A DNA stretch of 11,157 bases from JALOAP01 sp964632355 (lineage in GTDB: Bacteria > Chloroflexota > Dehalococcoidia > Tepidiformales > Tepidiformaceae), in assembly GCA_964632355.1 (NCBI GenBank), contig CAZWBW010000090.1, positions 1 to 11,157 on the forward strand, in the 5' to 3' direction. Every line of letters begins with the position of its first letter. Positions within the stretch are counted from its first letter, which is position 1. The notes below the pieces were generated by a model. It was not told the DNA's origin, did no database searches, and was given only the letters and a program-made list of their open reading frames with translations. Below are positions 5,448-11,157 of the stretch, one piece after another. The translations under genes and the position numbers were made by a program.

Positions 5448-5461
5448 CTGCGGAGCGGTGT

Positions 5462-5998
5462 ATGGACGCGCTCATCCTCGCACTTATCTTCGGCGTTCGC
5501 CTCGGCGTTCCGCTGCTCGTGTTTCGCTGGCCGTTCTGGGGCGGTCTCCTGTGCATCCCCGCCGACGGCTTCGACAGCATCATCCAGGACGTCCTTGGCG
5601 CCGAGCCCCTGCGCGGCCACTACCACAATGTCGATAAGGTCCTCGACTTCTATTACCTGGCCATCGAGGCGTGGATCGCCTACCGCTGGGATGACCGGCT
5701 CGCCCGGTGGACCGCCCTCGCGCTGTTCGTATGGCGCGCCGGGGGCGTCGTCTTCTTCGAAATCACCGCGGCCCGCGCAACTCTCCTTGTCACCCCGAAC
5801 ATTTTCGAGAACTTCTTCCTGTTCGTCGCCGGGCTGCGCACTGCCGAGCCGAACTGGCGGTTCCGAAGTCCGGTGCAGCTCGCCGCGGTCGTTTTCGTCG
5901 TCGGTGCACCGAAGCTGCTGCAGGAGTACGCGATGCACTACAGGGAATTCCAAACGTGGCGATTCGTGCGAGACGAAATACTTCTCTTCTGGAAGTGA
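5462..5998 (+). CDS. Hypothetical multi-pass membrane protein
   Basis: 178 aa with about four or five hydrophobic helices: residues 4-22 (LILALIFGVRLGVPLLVF), about 58-75 (DKVLDFYYLAIEAWIAYRW), 82-100 (WTALALFVWRAGGVVFFEI), about 108-126 (VTPNIFENFFLFVAGL) and about 137-155 (SPVQLAAVVFVVGAPKLLQ). Aromatic residues and isolated charges within the helices (Arg13, Asp62, Glu69) suggest a functional membrane bundle. GGAG at 5452-5455 serves as SD, 6 nt before the ATG. It follows the 49-aa membrane protein by 14 bp and is followed after about 65 bp by the aldehyde dehydrogenase, which has its own possible -10 (TATGCT, 6030-6035). I do not recognise the family. Confidence 0.8.
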   Translation: MDALILALIFGVRLGVPLLVFRWPFWGGLLCIPADGFDSIIQDVLGAEPLRGHYHNVDKVLDFYYLAIEAWIAYRWDDRLARWTALALFVWRAGGVVFFEITAARATLLVTPNIFENFFLFVAGLRTAEPNWRFRSPVQLAAVVFVVGAPKLLQEYAMHYREFQTWRFVRDEILLFWK

Positions 5999-6065
5999 TA
6001 GGCTGGTACCCGACCGCGTTCAGCTCCGTTATGCTGCACCGGACATAGCGAGTAGGAGCAGCCCC

Positions 6066-7550
6066 ATGACCTCAGTCGCTGAGAAGCCCGACATCAAGTC
6101 CTACCAGCAGTTCATCGATGGCAAGTGGGTCGATGCCGCCTCGGGCGAGAAGTTCGAGCGTGTCAGCCCCTACGACGGCAGCGTCGTTGCCACCTACCCC
6201 AATTCCGGCATCGAGGACGCCCAGCGCGCGATCGAAGTAGCCCGCCGGGTGTTCGACGAAGGCAAGTGGGCCAACTCGCGTGCGAAGGACCGCGCGCGGA
6301 TCCTGCAGAAGGCCGCCCAGCTCGTGATGGAGAACATGGACGAGCTGGCCACGAGCATCGCCACCGAAGTCGGCAAGCCAAAGAACATGGCCATGGCCGA
6401 AGTAGCAGGCACCGCCGAAACCTTCGAGCTTTTCGCCGCCAAGGCGCTCGAACTCAAGGGCGATTCGTTCACGCAGCAAATCCCCGATGCCATCGGCCTC
6501 ACCGTGCACGAACCGGTCGGCGTCGTCGGCATCATCACACCGTGGAACTTCCCGCTGCTGCTCATCAGCTGGAAGGTTGGCCCGGCCATCGCCGCGGGCT
6601 GCACCATGGTCGCGAAGCCGTCGCACTACACGCCGGGCAGCACGCTCATCCTTGCGCGCATCCTGTCCGAAGCCGGCCTCCCGGATGGCGTGTTCAACGT
6701 CGTCACCAGCGAAACCGATAACGGCGCGCTCGTCGGCCAGCACCTCGCCGCCAGCGAGCTCGTCGACAAGATCGCGTTCACCGGTTCGACGGCCAGCGGC
6801 AAGGCCGTGATGCGCGCCGCTGCGAACAACGTGAAGAAGGTGTCGCTCGAACTGGGCGGCAAGTCCCCGAACATCGTCTTCCCCGATGCCCAGGTCGACG
6901 CTGCCGTCGCCGGCGCGTTCTTCGGCATCTACTTCAACAGTGGCCAGGTGTGCCAGGCCGGTTCGCGGCTCCTTGTTTCGAACCGGATCAAAGACGAGTT
7001 CGTCGACAAGCTCAAGAACATGGGCTCCACCCTCAAGATGGGCGACCCGCTCGACCCGTCGACCACCATGGGCCCCCTCATCAACGAGAACCAGCTCAAG
7101 AAGGTCGAGAACTACCTCGAGGCGGGCAAGAAGGAAGCCAAGCTCGTCACTGGTGGTTCGCGCGCCGTTGGCGATGGCCTCGAGCGTGGCCTCTTCGTCC
7201 AGCCCACCATCTTCGACGACGTCTCGAACAACGCCACCATCGCCCGCGAGGAGATCTTCGGGCCGGTGCTCTCGGTGCTCTCGTTCGACGACATCGAGGA
7301 CGTCATCCGCACGGCGAACGACACCATGTACGGTCTCGCCGCCGCGGTCTGGACGAAGGACATCAACGTCGCGCTGAAGGTCGCGAAGGGCCTGCGCGCA
7401 GGTACCGTGTGGGTGAATGCCTACCACGGCACGGGGCTCTACAACATGCCCTACGGCGGCTACAAGCAGAGCGGCCTCGGCCGGGAGCTCGGCGACCTTG
7501 GCCTCGAAGAGTACCTCGAGACCAAGGCCATCCAGATCAAGCTCCACTAA
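6066..7550 (+). CDS. NAD(P)-dependent aldehyde dehydrogenase
   Basis: 494 aa, full length for the ALDH superfamily. It oxidises an aldehyde to the carboxylate with NAD(P). Catalytic residues are all present: Asn161 in PWNFP, Lys184 in VAKPS, Glu262 in LELGGKSPN (261-269), nucleophile Cys296 in GQVCQAGSR, and Glu397 in EEIFGPV. The coenzyme fold motif FTGSTASGK (238-246) is intact. The KPSE-type segment is changed to KPSHYTP: the Glu that usually holds the adenine ribose hydroxyls is His187, so cofactor preference may differ from strict NAD enzymes. The start ATG has AGGAG (6054-6058) 7 nt upstream; the open frame upstream to 5595 overlaps the membrane-protein gene and is discarded. It is best described as a broad betaine- or benzaldehyde-dehydrogenase-like member; the substrate cannot be told. 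It ends just before a strong terminator. Confidence 0.94.
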   Translation: MTSVAEKPDIKSYQQFIDGKWVDAASGEKFERVSPYDGSVVATYPNSGIEDAQRAIEVARRVFDEGKWANSRAKDRARILQKAAQLVMENMDELATSIATEVGKPKNMAMAEVAGTAETFELFAAKALELKGDSFTQQIPDAIGLTVHEPVGVVGIITPWNFPLLLISWKVGPAIAAGCTMVAKPSHYTPGSTLILARILSEAGLPDGVFNVVTSETDNGALVGQHLAASELVDKIAFTGSTASGKAVMRAAANNVKKVSLELGGKSPNIVFPDAQVDAAVAGAFFGIYFNSGQVCQAGSRLLVSNRIKDEFVDKLKNMGSTLKMGDPLDPSTTMGPLINENQLKKVENYLEAGKKEAKLVTGGSRAVGDGLERGLFVQPTIFDDVSNNATIAREEIFGPVLSVLSFDDIEDVIRTANDTMYGLAAAVWTKDINVALKVAKGLRAGTVWVNAYHGTGLYNMPYGGYKQSGLGRELGDLGLEEYLETKAIQIKLH

Positions 7551-7578
7551 TCCGCTGAAACGCCGCGGAACCAAACAC

Positions 7579-7607
7579 AAAGCCCCCGGCACAGGGCCGG
7601 GGGCTTT
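7579..7607 (+). terminator. Intrinsic terminator after the aldehyde dehydrogenase
   Basis: AAAGCCCCCGGC (7579-7590) pairs perfectly with GCCGGGGGCTTT (7596-7607), a 12-bp stem with the 5-nt loop ACAGG, ending in TTT. It lies 28 nt after the stop. Because it is symmetrical (AAA...TTT) it may also stop transcription from the other direction. Confidence 0.85.
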
Positions 7608-7662
7608 CCATGTGCCGCGAACCACTGCCAACTCCCCCATCGGTGATGGGAGAGGGGCCGGG

Positions 7663-7699
7663 GTGCTGAGTGCTGAGTGCTCGGTTCTGAGTCCTCAGC
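7663..7699. repeat. 7-bp repeat array (GTGCTGA units)
   Basis: GTGCTGA twice, then GTGCTCG, GTTCTGA and GTCCTCA in the same phase (7663-7697) and a trailing GC. It lies between the terminator and the AT-rich region upstream of cydA. The unit is a close variant of those at 5101-5133. Confidence 0.85.
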
Positions 7700-7710
7700 T
7701 AGAACCCGAC

Positions 7711-7821
7711 GTCACGAACATTCTTATATACAGATGATACGTTTCTGATCATTCGCGCTGGTGCGTGCCGGGTCATACTCCCCATCGAGCACTGACATAC
7801 TGGCTTCGAGCCAGGAGGAGG
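7711..7821 (+). promoter_or_regulatory. AT-rich upstream region and SD of the cyd operon
   Basis: A short AT-rich patch contains TATATA (7725-7730), a candidate -10, and the inverted repeat ATGAT-9 nt-ATCAT (7734-7738 with 7748-7752), a possible operator. CATACT at 7796-7801 is a second -10-like hexamer that would start a transcript near 7808. AGGAGGAGG (7813-7821) is a very strong SD positioned for a start near 7828. No exact Rex or FNR site is visible. Confidence 0.4.
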
Positions 7822-7827
7822 CACGCC

Positions 7828-9180
7828 ATCGACACGCTGCTCTCGGCGCGCGCTCTCATCGGTCTCTCGCTCGTCTTCCACACGTTCTTCACTCCCATCG
7901 CGATCGGGATGCCGCTCCTGCTCTTCGTGTCCGAAGGCATCGGCCTCCGCACCGGGAACCCGATCTACCGGCAGCTCGCCCGCACCTGGACCCCGATCGT
8001 CGGGCTGCTGTTCGCCGTCGGTGCAGTCTCCGGCACGGTGCTTTCGTTCGAACTCGGGCTGCTCTTCCCCACGTTTATGGACTTTTCCGGGGGCATCTTC
8101 GGCATCCCGTTCGCACTCGAAGGGTTCGCGTTCTTCACCGAGGCCATCTTCCTCGGCGTCTACATCTACGGCTGGGACCGCCTGTCGCCGCGCGCACACT
8201 GGCTGGCCGGTATCCCGCTGTTCGTCAGCGCCGCCATCTCCGCGGTGTTCGTCATCTCGGCGAACTCGTGGATGAACACGCCCGAAGGCTTCGAACTCGT
8301 GAACGGCGAACCGACGAACATCGACCCGTGGGACGCGATGTTCAACGCCGCCTGGCTCCACGAAGCCATCCACGGGACGCTCGCCAGTTATGTCGTGACG
8401 GGGTTCGCCGTCGCCGGCGTGTACGCGTTCTTCCACCTCCGCGGACGCCAATCGGAAGCGACCGTCACCGGCATGAAGATCGCGATGATCATGGCCGCCA
8501 TCGCCATCCCCCTCCAGATCCTCGCCGGTGACTTCGCCGCCCGCCGCGTGGCCGACCTCCAGCCCGTGAAGTTCGCCGCTATGGAAGGCCAGTACGAAAC
8601 CGAACGCGGCGCCCCGCTGCGCATCGGCGGCATCCCCATCGACGGCGAGACGCGCTTCGCCATCGAAATCCCGAAAGCCCTGAGCCTCCTCACCCACCGC
8701 GACCCCGACGCGGAGATCATGGGGCTGAACGAGGTCCCGGAAGAGGACCGCCCGAACGAACTGATCACCCACCTGTCGTTCCAGGTGATGGTGGGCATCG
8801 GGTTCTTCCTCCTGGCGGTCGCGGCCTGGTTCTGGCTCGCCTGGTGGCGGCGCCGCCAGCGGGAGTTCTCGCTCAATCGATGGCTCGGCCTGGCGCTCAT
8901 CGCCTCCGGCCCGCTCGCGTTCATCGCGAACCAGGCCGGCTGGTTCGTGACCGAGTTCGGGCGCCAGCCATGGGTGATCTACGAAGTCATGCGAACGTCC
9001 GAAGGCGCGACCGAGGAGGAAGGCATCCAGGTGTTCTTCTGGCTCTTCGCCATCCTCTACGTGGTCATCTCCGTCGCGCTCATTTGGACCCTGCTCAAAT
9101 GGCCCTTCGGGAGAAAGGGCGGCGATGTCCCCGAAGCCGCCCGAGGCCCGACCGGCCAGGAGGCTGCCGATGTCGCCTGA
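7828..9180 (+). CDS. cydA: Cytochrome bd oxidase subunit I (short Q-loop), probable ATC start
   Basis: 450 aa counted from 7828. Membrane quinol:oxygen oxidoreductase subunit that carries the three hemes. Family marks: FHTFFTP with His18 (heme ligand, E. coli His19); ALEGFAFFTEA with Glu98 and Glu105 (Glu99/Glu107); LHEAIHGTLASYV with His182 (heme b558, E. coli His186); the quinone loop KFAAMEGQYET with Lys248 and Glu253; SFQVMVG with Met321 (E. coli Met393); and the hallmark GRQPW (378-382). The Lys-to-Met distance is about 70 residues shorter than in E. coli, so this is the short Q-loop type. Start choice: AGGAGGAGG ends 6 nt before ATC (7828), followed by DTLLSAR, matching the common MDTLL-type beginning. 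In-frame GTG at 7765 would add 21 unconserved residues and lacks an SD. No downstream ATG is possible without losing His18. It overlaps cydB by 11 bp. Confidence 0.9.
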   Translation: MDTLLSARALIGLSLVFHTFFTPIAIGMPLLLFVSEGIGLRTGNPIYRQLARTWTPIVGLLFAVGAVSGTVLSFELGLLFPTFMDFSGGIFGIPFALEGFAFFTEAIFLGVYIYGWDRLSPRAHWLAGIPLFVSAAISAVFVISANSWMNTPEGFELVNGEPTNIDPWDAMFNAAWLHEAIHGTLASYVVTGFAVAGVYAFFHLRGRQSEATVTGMKIAMIMAAIAIPLQILAGDFAARRVADLQPVKFAAMEGQYETERGAPLRIGGIPIDGETRFAIEIPKALSLLTHRDPDAEIMGLNEVPEEDRPNELITHLSFQVMVGIGFFLLAVAAWFWLAWWRRRQREFSLNRWLGLALIASGPLAFIANQAGWFVTEFGRQPWVIYEVMRTSEGATEEEGIQVFFWLFAILYVVISVALIWTLLKWPFGRKGGDVPEAARGPTGQEAADVA

Positions 9181-10192
9181 AGAAGGTGCAGCGGGCATCG
9201 CCGTTGCCGCCATCGTGCTCTACTCCATCTTCGGAGGCGCCGATTTCGGCGGCGGCATCTGGACGCTGCTTGCTACCGGCCCCCGGAAAGAGGACCAGCG
9301 CAACGCGCTTGAGCGCGCCATCGGCCCCGTGTGGGAAACGAACCACGTCTGGCTCATCCTGCTCGTGGTGACGCTGTTCGTGGTGTTCCCCACGGCCTAT
9401 GCCGAGATCTTCCGGTCCCTGTACGTGCCGATCTTCCTCGCGCTGCTGGGCATCGTCTCCCGCGGGGCGGCGTTCGCGTTGCGCCACTACAGCAGCCGCG
9501 AAACCCGGATGAGCGAAACCTCGATGCGCGCGTTCTCCACGGCCAGCCTGCTGACGCCGTTCATGCTCGGCACCGTGATTGGCGCGGTGAGCGGCGGGCA
9601 CCTCGAAGCCGAAGGAACGAACATCACCAGCGGCCCCTTCGAGGGCTGGCTCACGCCGTTCTCGCTTGTCTGCGGACTCATCGGCCTCTTGATCAGCGCG
9701 TTCATCGCCGCCGCGTTCATGGTCCCGCGAACCCGCGGCGAACTGCAGGACGACTTCCGCCGCCGCGCGCTCGTCGCCTCGATCGCGCTCGGCGTGGTGA
9801 CCACCATCGCCATCCCCATCGCCGATGCCGACGCCGGCGAGTTCTTCAGCCACCTCGACCGCGCGGAGGTGCTCCTTTCGATGGCCGTCACGGCACTCCT
9901 CGGCCTGGCGACGTTGCTCATGCTCTGGCGCGGGAGGGTGCTGCTCGTGCAGTTCGGCGCAGGGGCCACCGTGGCAGGGGTGGTGATCACCTGGGCGCTC
10001 GCGCAGAACCCCTACCTGGTGCTGCCCTCGCTCACCATCGAAGAAACCGCCGCGCCGAACATCACGGTCGTGTCGTTCCTGGTGGCGCTGCCCATCGGGT
10101 CGCTCATCCTCGTGCCGTCGCTCTTCCTGCTCTACAACACCTTCTCGCGCGACGTCTTCGTCGCCGGGCAGGAGCCACCGAGCCACACCTGA
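9170..10192 (+). CDS. cydB: Cytochrome bd oxidase subunit II
   Basis: 340 aa, strongly hydrophobic with about eight or nine membrane helices, shorter than E. coli CydB (379 aa). Typical opening AAIVLYSIFGGADFGGGIW (residues 13-31) and the signature GPVWETNHVWLI (52-63), corresponding to the usual W-D-G-N-E-VWL block of CydB with E-T-N-H substituted. It pairs with CydA in the inner membrane to form the bd oxidase, which reduces oxygen to water and is usually induced by low oxygen or respiratory stress. The start at 9170 has AGGAGG (9158-9163) 6 nt upstream, all inside the end of cydA; the two genes overlap by 11 bp, so translation is coupled. An earlier in-frame start at 9125 lacks an SD and deepens the overlap. 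No CydX-like small subunit or CydCD transporter was found. Confidence 0.92.
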   Translation: MSPEEGAAGIAVAAIVLYSIFGGADFGGGIWTLLATGPRKEDQRNALERAIGPVWETNHVWLILLVVTLFVVFPTAYAEIFRSLYVPIFLALLGIVSRGAAFALRHYSSRETRMSETSMRAFSTASLLTPFMLGTVIGAVSGGHLEAEGTNITSGPFEGWLTPFSLVCGLIGLLISAFIAAAFMVPRTRGELQDDFRRRALVASIALGVVTTIAIPIADADAGEFFSHLDRAEVLLSMAVTALLGLATLLMLWRGRVLLVQFGAGATVAGVVITWALAQNPYLVLPSLTIEETAAPNITVVSFLVALPIGSLILVPSLFLLYNTFSRDVFVAGQEPPSHT

Positions 10193-10237
10193 CCGTCGCG
10201 CATCGAAGCGCTCCCGGCACTATTCCCCGGACGCCGG

Positions 10238-10243
10238 TACAAT
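10238..10243 (+). promoter_or_regulatory. -10 box TACAAT upstream of the DinB-fold gene
   Basis: TACAAT is a one-mismatch -10 hexamer within GC-rich DNA, giving a start near 10250 and a leader of about 15 nt that contains GAGGAGGGG (10252-10260). No clear -35 is seen. It suggests the gene is transcribed separately from cydAB. Confidence 0.5.
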
Positions 10244-10264
10244 GCCGCGCCGAGGAGGGGTGTC

Positions 10265-10729
10265 ATGACGCTTTCGAAACAGCAACTCGCCGACGCCATC
10301 CGCTTCGCTGGCGAGCGGGCCGCCACGGCTGCCCACTACACGAAGGACTGGGACCACCAGCTCGGCCACCAGTGGACCAGCGGCGATGCGTTCCGCCACA
10401 TCGCCGCGAACGCGGGCGCGCTCCCTCAGATCGCACCGCTGCTCGATTCGGACGTGCTCGAAAACGTGAACCAGGCCGCGGCCGCCGCAGGCAACGCCCG
10501 GGGCATCGACGCACTCAAGGACAAGTCGCGCGAGGAGATCATCCAGGCCATCCGCGACGGCGCCGAGGCTTCCGCGAGGGCGGTCGAGGCCATGGACGAC
10601 GCCGACCTCGCGAAGGTGGTGAAGCTCGGCGGGTACGAGATGCCGAAGGCCGAGATCCTCGCGCAGATCTGGGTCCACCACCAGATCGCCCACGCGTACG
10701 AAGCGAGCGCGCGCTGGCCATTGGCGTAG
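10265..10729 (+). CDS. DinB-like four-helix-bundle protein (putative metal-binding)
   Basis: 154 aa, almost entirely helical. The pattern W-T-S-G-D-A-F-R-H (residues 37-45) with His45 in helix 2, and WVHHQIAHAYEAS (136-148) with His139 and His143 near the C-terminus, matches the three-histidine metal site of the DinB/YfiT/mycothiol-dependent maleylpyruvate isomerase fold. Proteins of this superfamily include thiol-dependent transferases (mycothiol or bacillithiol) and many of unknown function. The SD GAGGAGGGG ends 4 nt before the ATG. It has its own -10 box and follows cydB by 72 bp. A 7-bp repeat array begins two bases after its TAG. The fold call is moderate; the reaction is unknown. Confidence 0.7.
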   Translation: MTLSKQQLADAIRFAGERAATAAHYTKDWDHQLGHQWTSGDAFRHIAANAGALPQIAPLLDSDVLENVNQAAAAAGNARGIDALKDKSREEIIQAIRDGAEASARAVEAMDDADLAKVVKLGGYEMPKAEILAQIWVHHQIAHAYEASARWPLA

Positions 10730-10731
10730 AT

Positions 10732-10787
10732 GGCTATCGGCTATCGGCCATCGGCTATCGGCTTCGGCCGCCGGGCACCGGGCACGA
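10732..10787. repeat. 7-bp repeat array (GGCTATC x3 plus variants, into GGCACCG)
   Basis: GGCTATC, GGCTATC, GGCCATC, GGCTATC, GGCTTCG, GCCGCCG, GGCACCG, GGCACGA: eight 7-bp units in one phase while the sequence changes from the GGCTATC type to the GGCACCG type. The latter equals the CACCGGG unit seen at 5263-5276. Confidence 0.88.
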
Positions 10788-11070
10788 GGAAGGGGAGGGA
10801 TATCGGCCGTTCTTCGACACGATAGCGAATGTGATTAAGTAAAGCTCGGCCGGAGAAGCCAGCGAGAGGCGGACGCGTGAATCTCCGCGGGCGAAGTGCA
10901 AATTGGTGCTGCGGGGATCAGCCTGCTGCTGCCGGGGGCATTGCTCACACTCCGGGCGCTCGGTCTACACGGCAACCCGGGGTGTAGGAACGGGACCCAC
11001 GGAATCGTCGTCCCAGGCCCAGCGACCACCGTGGGCCCCGGCGGTAGAGCCGAGGCCCACCGCCAACTGG
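10788..11070. other. Intergenic region without a recognisable gene
   Basis: No credible coding frame was found on either strand; the two modest frames (10835-11029 minus and 10896-11135 plus) are Pro/Gly/Arg-rich and resemble nothing. It contains CTACAC/GTGTAG (10965-10970 with 10982-10987) enclosing GGCAACCCGG, and CCCACGG/CCGTGGG around 10995-11035. These could be part of the 3' end of the converging minus-strand gene, but no T-run terminator was seen. Confidence 0.4.
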
Positions 11071-11157
11071 CTACTGTCCGACGCCCGCCGTCGCGAACGC
11101 TTCGTCAATCATCGCGTGCACCTCTTCGTCGCTGATCGAGGTGACGCGGCCCTCGTC
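11071..11157 (-). CDS. Unknown protein, C-terminal fragment (partial)
   Basis: On the minus strand a frame enters from beyond the right edge and ends at TAG (11073-11071). The visible 28 residues are DEGRVTSISDEEVHAMIDEA followed by FATAGVGQ. They form an acidic amphipathic helix (SDEEVHAMIDEAFATAG) typical of a real C-terminus, with G/C-rich third positions like the neighbouring genes. No family can be assigned. The gene converges on the DinB-fold gene. Confidence 0.6.
   Translation of the reverse strand, partial: DEGRVTSISDEEVHAMIDEAFATAGVGQ

Noticed and set aside
10960..10990. GGCAACC inside a hairpin, reminiscent of S-box/SAM riboswitches
   Set aside because: The other S-box core elements are missing and no plus-strand gene follows in the window.

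Overview
This is a G+C-rich bacterial chromosomal window. Third codon positions are almost all G or C, Shine-Dalgarno (SD) sites are strong, and one gene looks leaderless. The gene content (a CysO/CysM/MoeB-like sulfur-carrier cysteine pathway, a short-Q-loop cytochrome bd oxidase, and a DinB-fold protein) fits Chloroflexota (a Tepidiforma-like or other Dehalococcoidia-type lineage) or a deep actinobacterial relative. That placement is inference; no rRNA or other marker gene is present.

Layout. (1) 1-226, minus strand: the N-terminus of an exported protein that runs off the left edge. (2) 227-1093: a long non-coding stretch packed with hairpins. Those next to gene 1 have GNRA loops and a G-U pair only when read on the minus strand, so at least that part is probably a structured leader or ncRNA. 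(3) 1094-2457: an Rrf2-family regulator translationally coupled (ATGA overlap) to a CysK-type cysteine synthase. (4) 2610-5080: a MoaD-MoeB fusion, a CysO-like sulfur carrier and a CysM-type synthase. (5) 5298-5998: a 49-residue one-helix membrane protein, apparently leaderless, then an unknown multi-helix membrane protein. (6) 6066-7550: an NAD(P)-dependent aldehyde dehydrogenase followed by a strong terminator. (7) 7828-10192: cydA and cydB, overlapping. (8) 10265-10729: a DinB-fold protein with its own -10 element. (9) 11071-11157, minus strand: the last 28 codons of an unknown gene.

How the genes work together. Blocks 3 and 4 place two cysteine-making routes side by side. CysK makes cysteine from O-acetylserine and sulfide, probably under Rrf2 control. 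In the second route an E1-like enzyme would activate the CysO C-terminus, CysO would carry sulfur as a thiocarboxylate, and CysM would pass it to O-phosphoserine. The CysO here ends in -GGQ rather than a free -GG, and the MoaD-like domain of the fusion has its GG buried before the E1 domain. Both would need a protease to expose the diglycine, and no Mec/JAMM protease is encoded in the window.

Intergenic DNA is marked by imperfect tandem 7-bp repeats (GAGCACT, CTGAGTG, CACCGGG, GGCTATC, TCCTGGG and related units) at six sites. One array ends exactly at the cysM start codon and another begins two bases after a stop codon. The other notable oddity is cydA, whose strong SD sits at normal spacing from an ATC codon rather than ATG, GTG or TTG.
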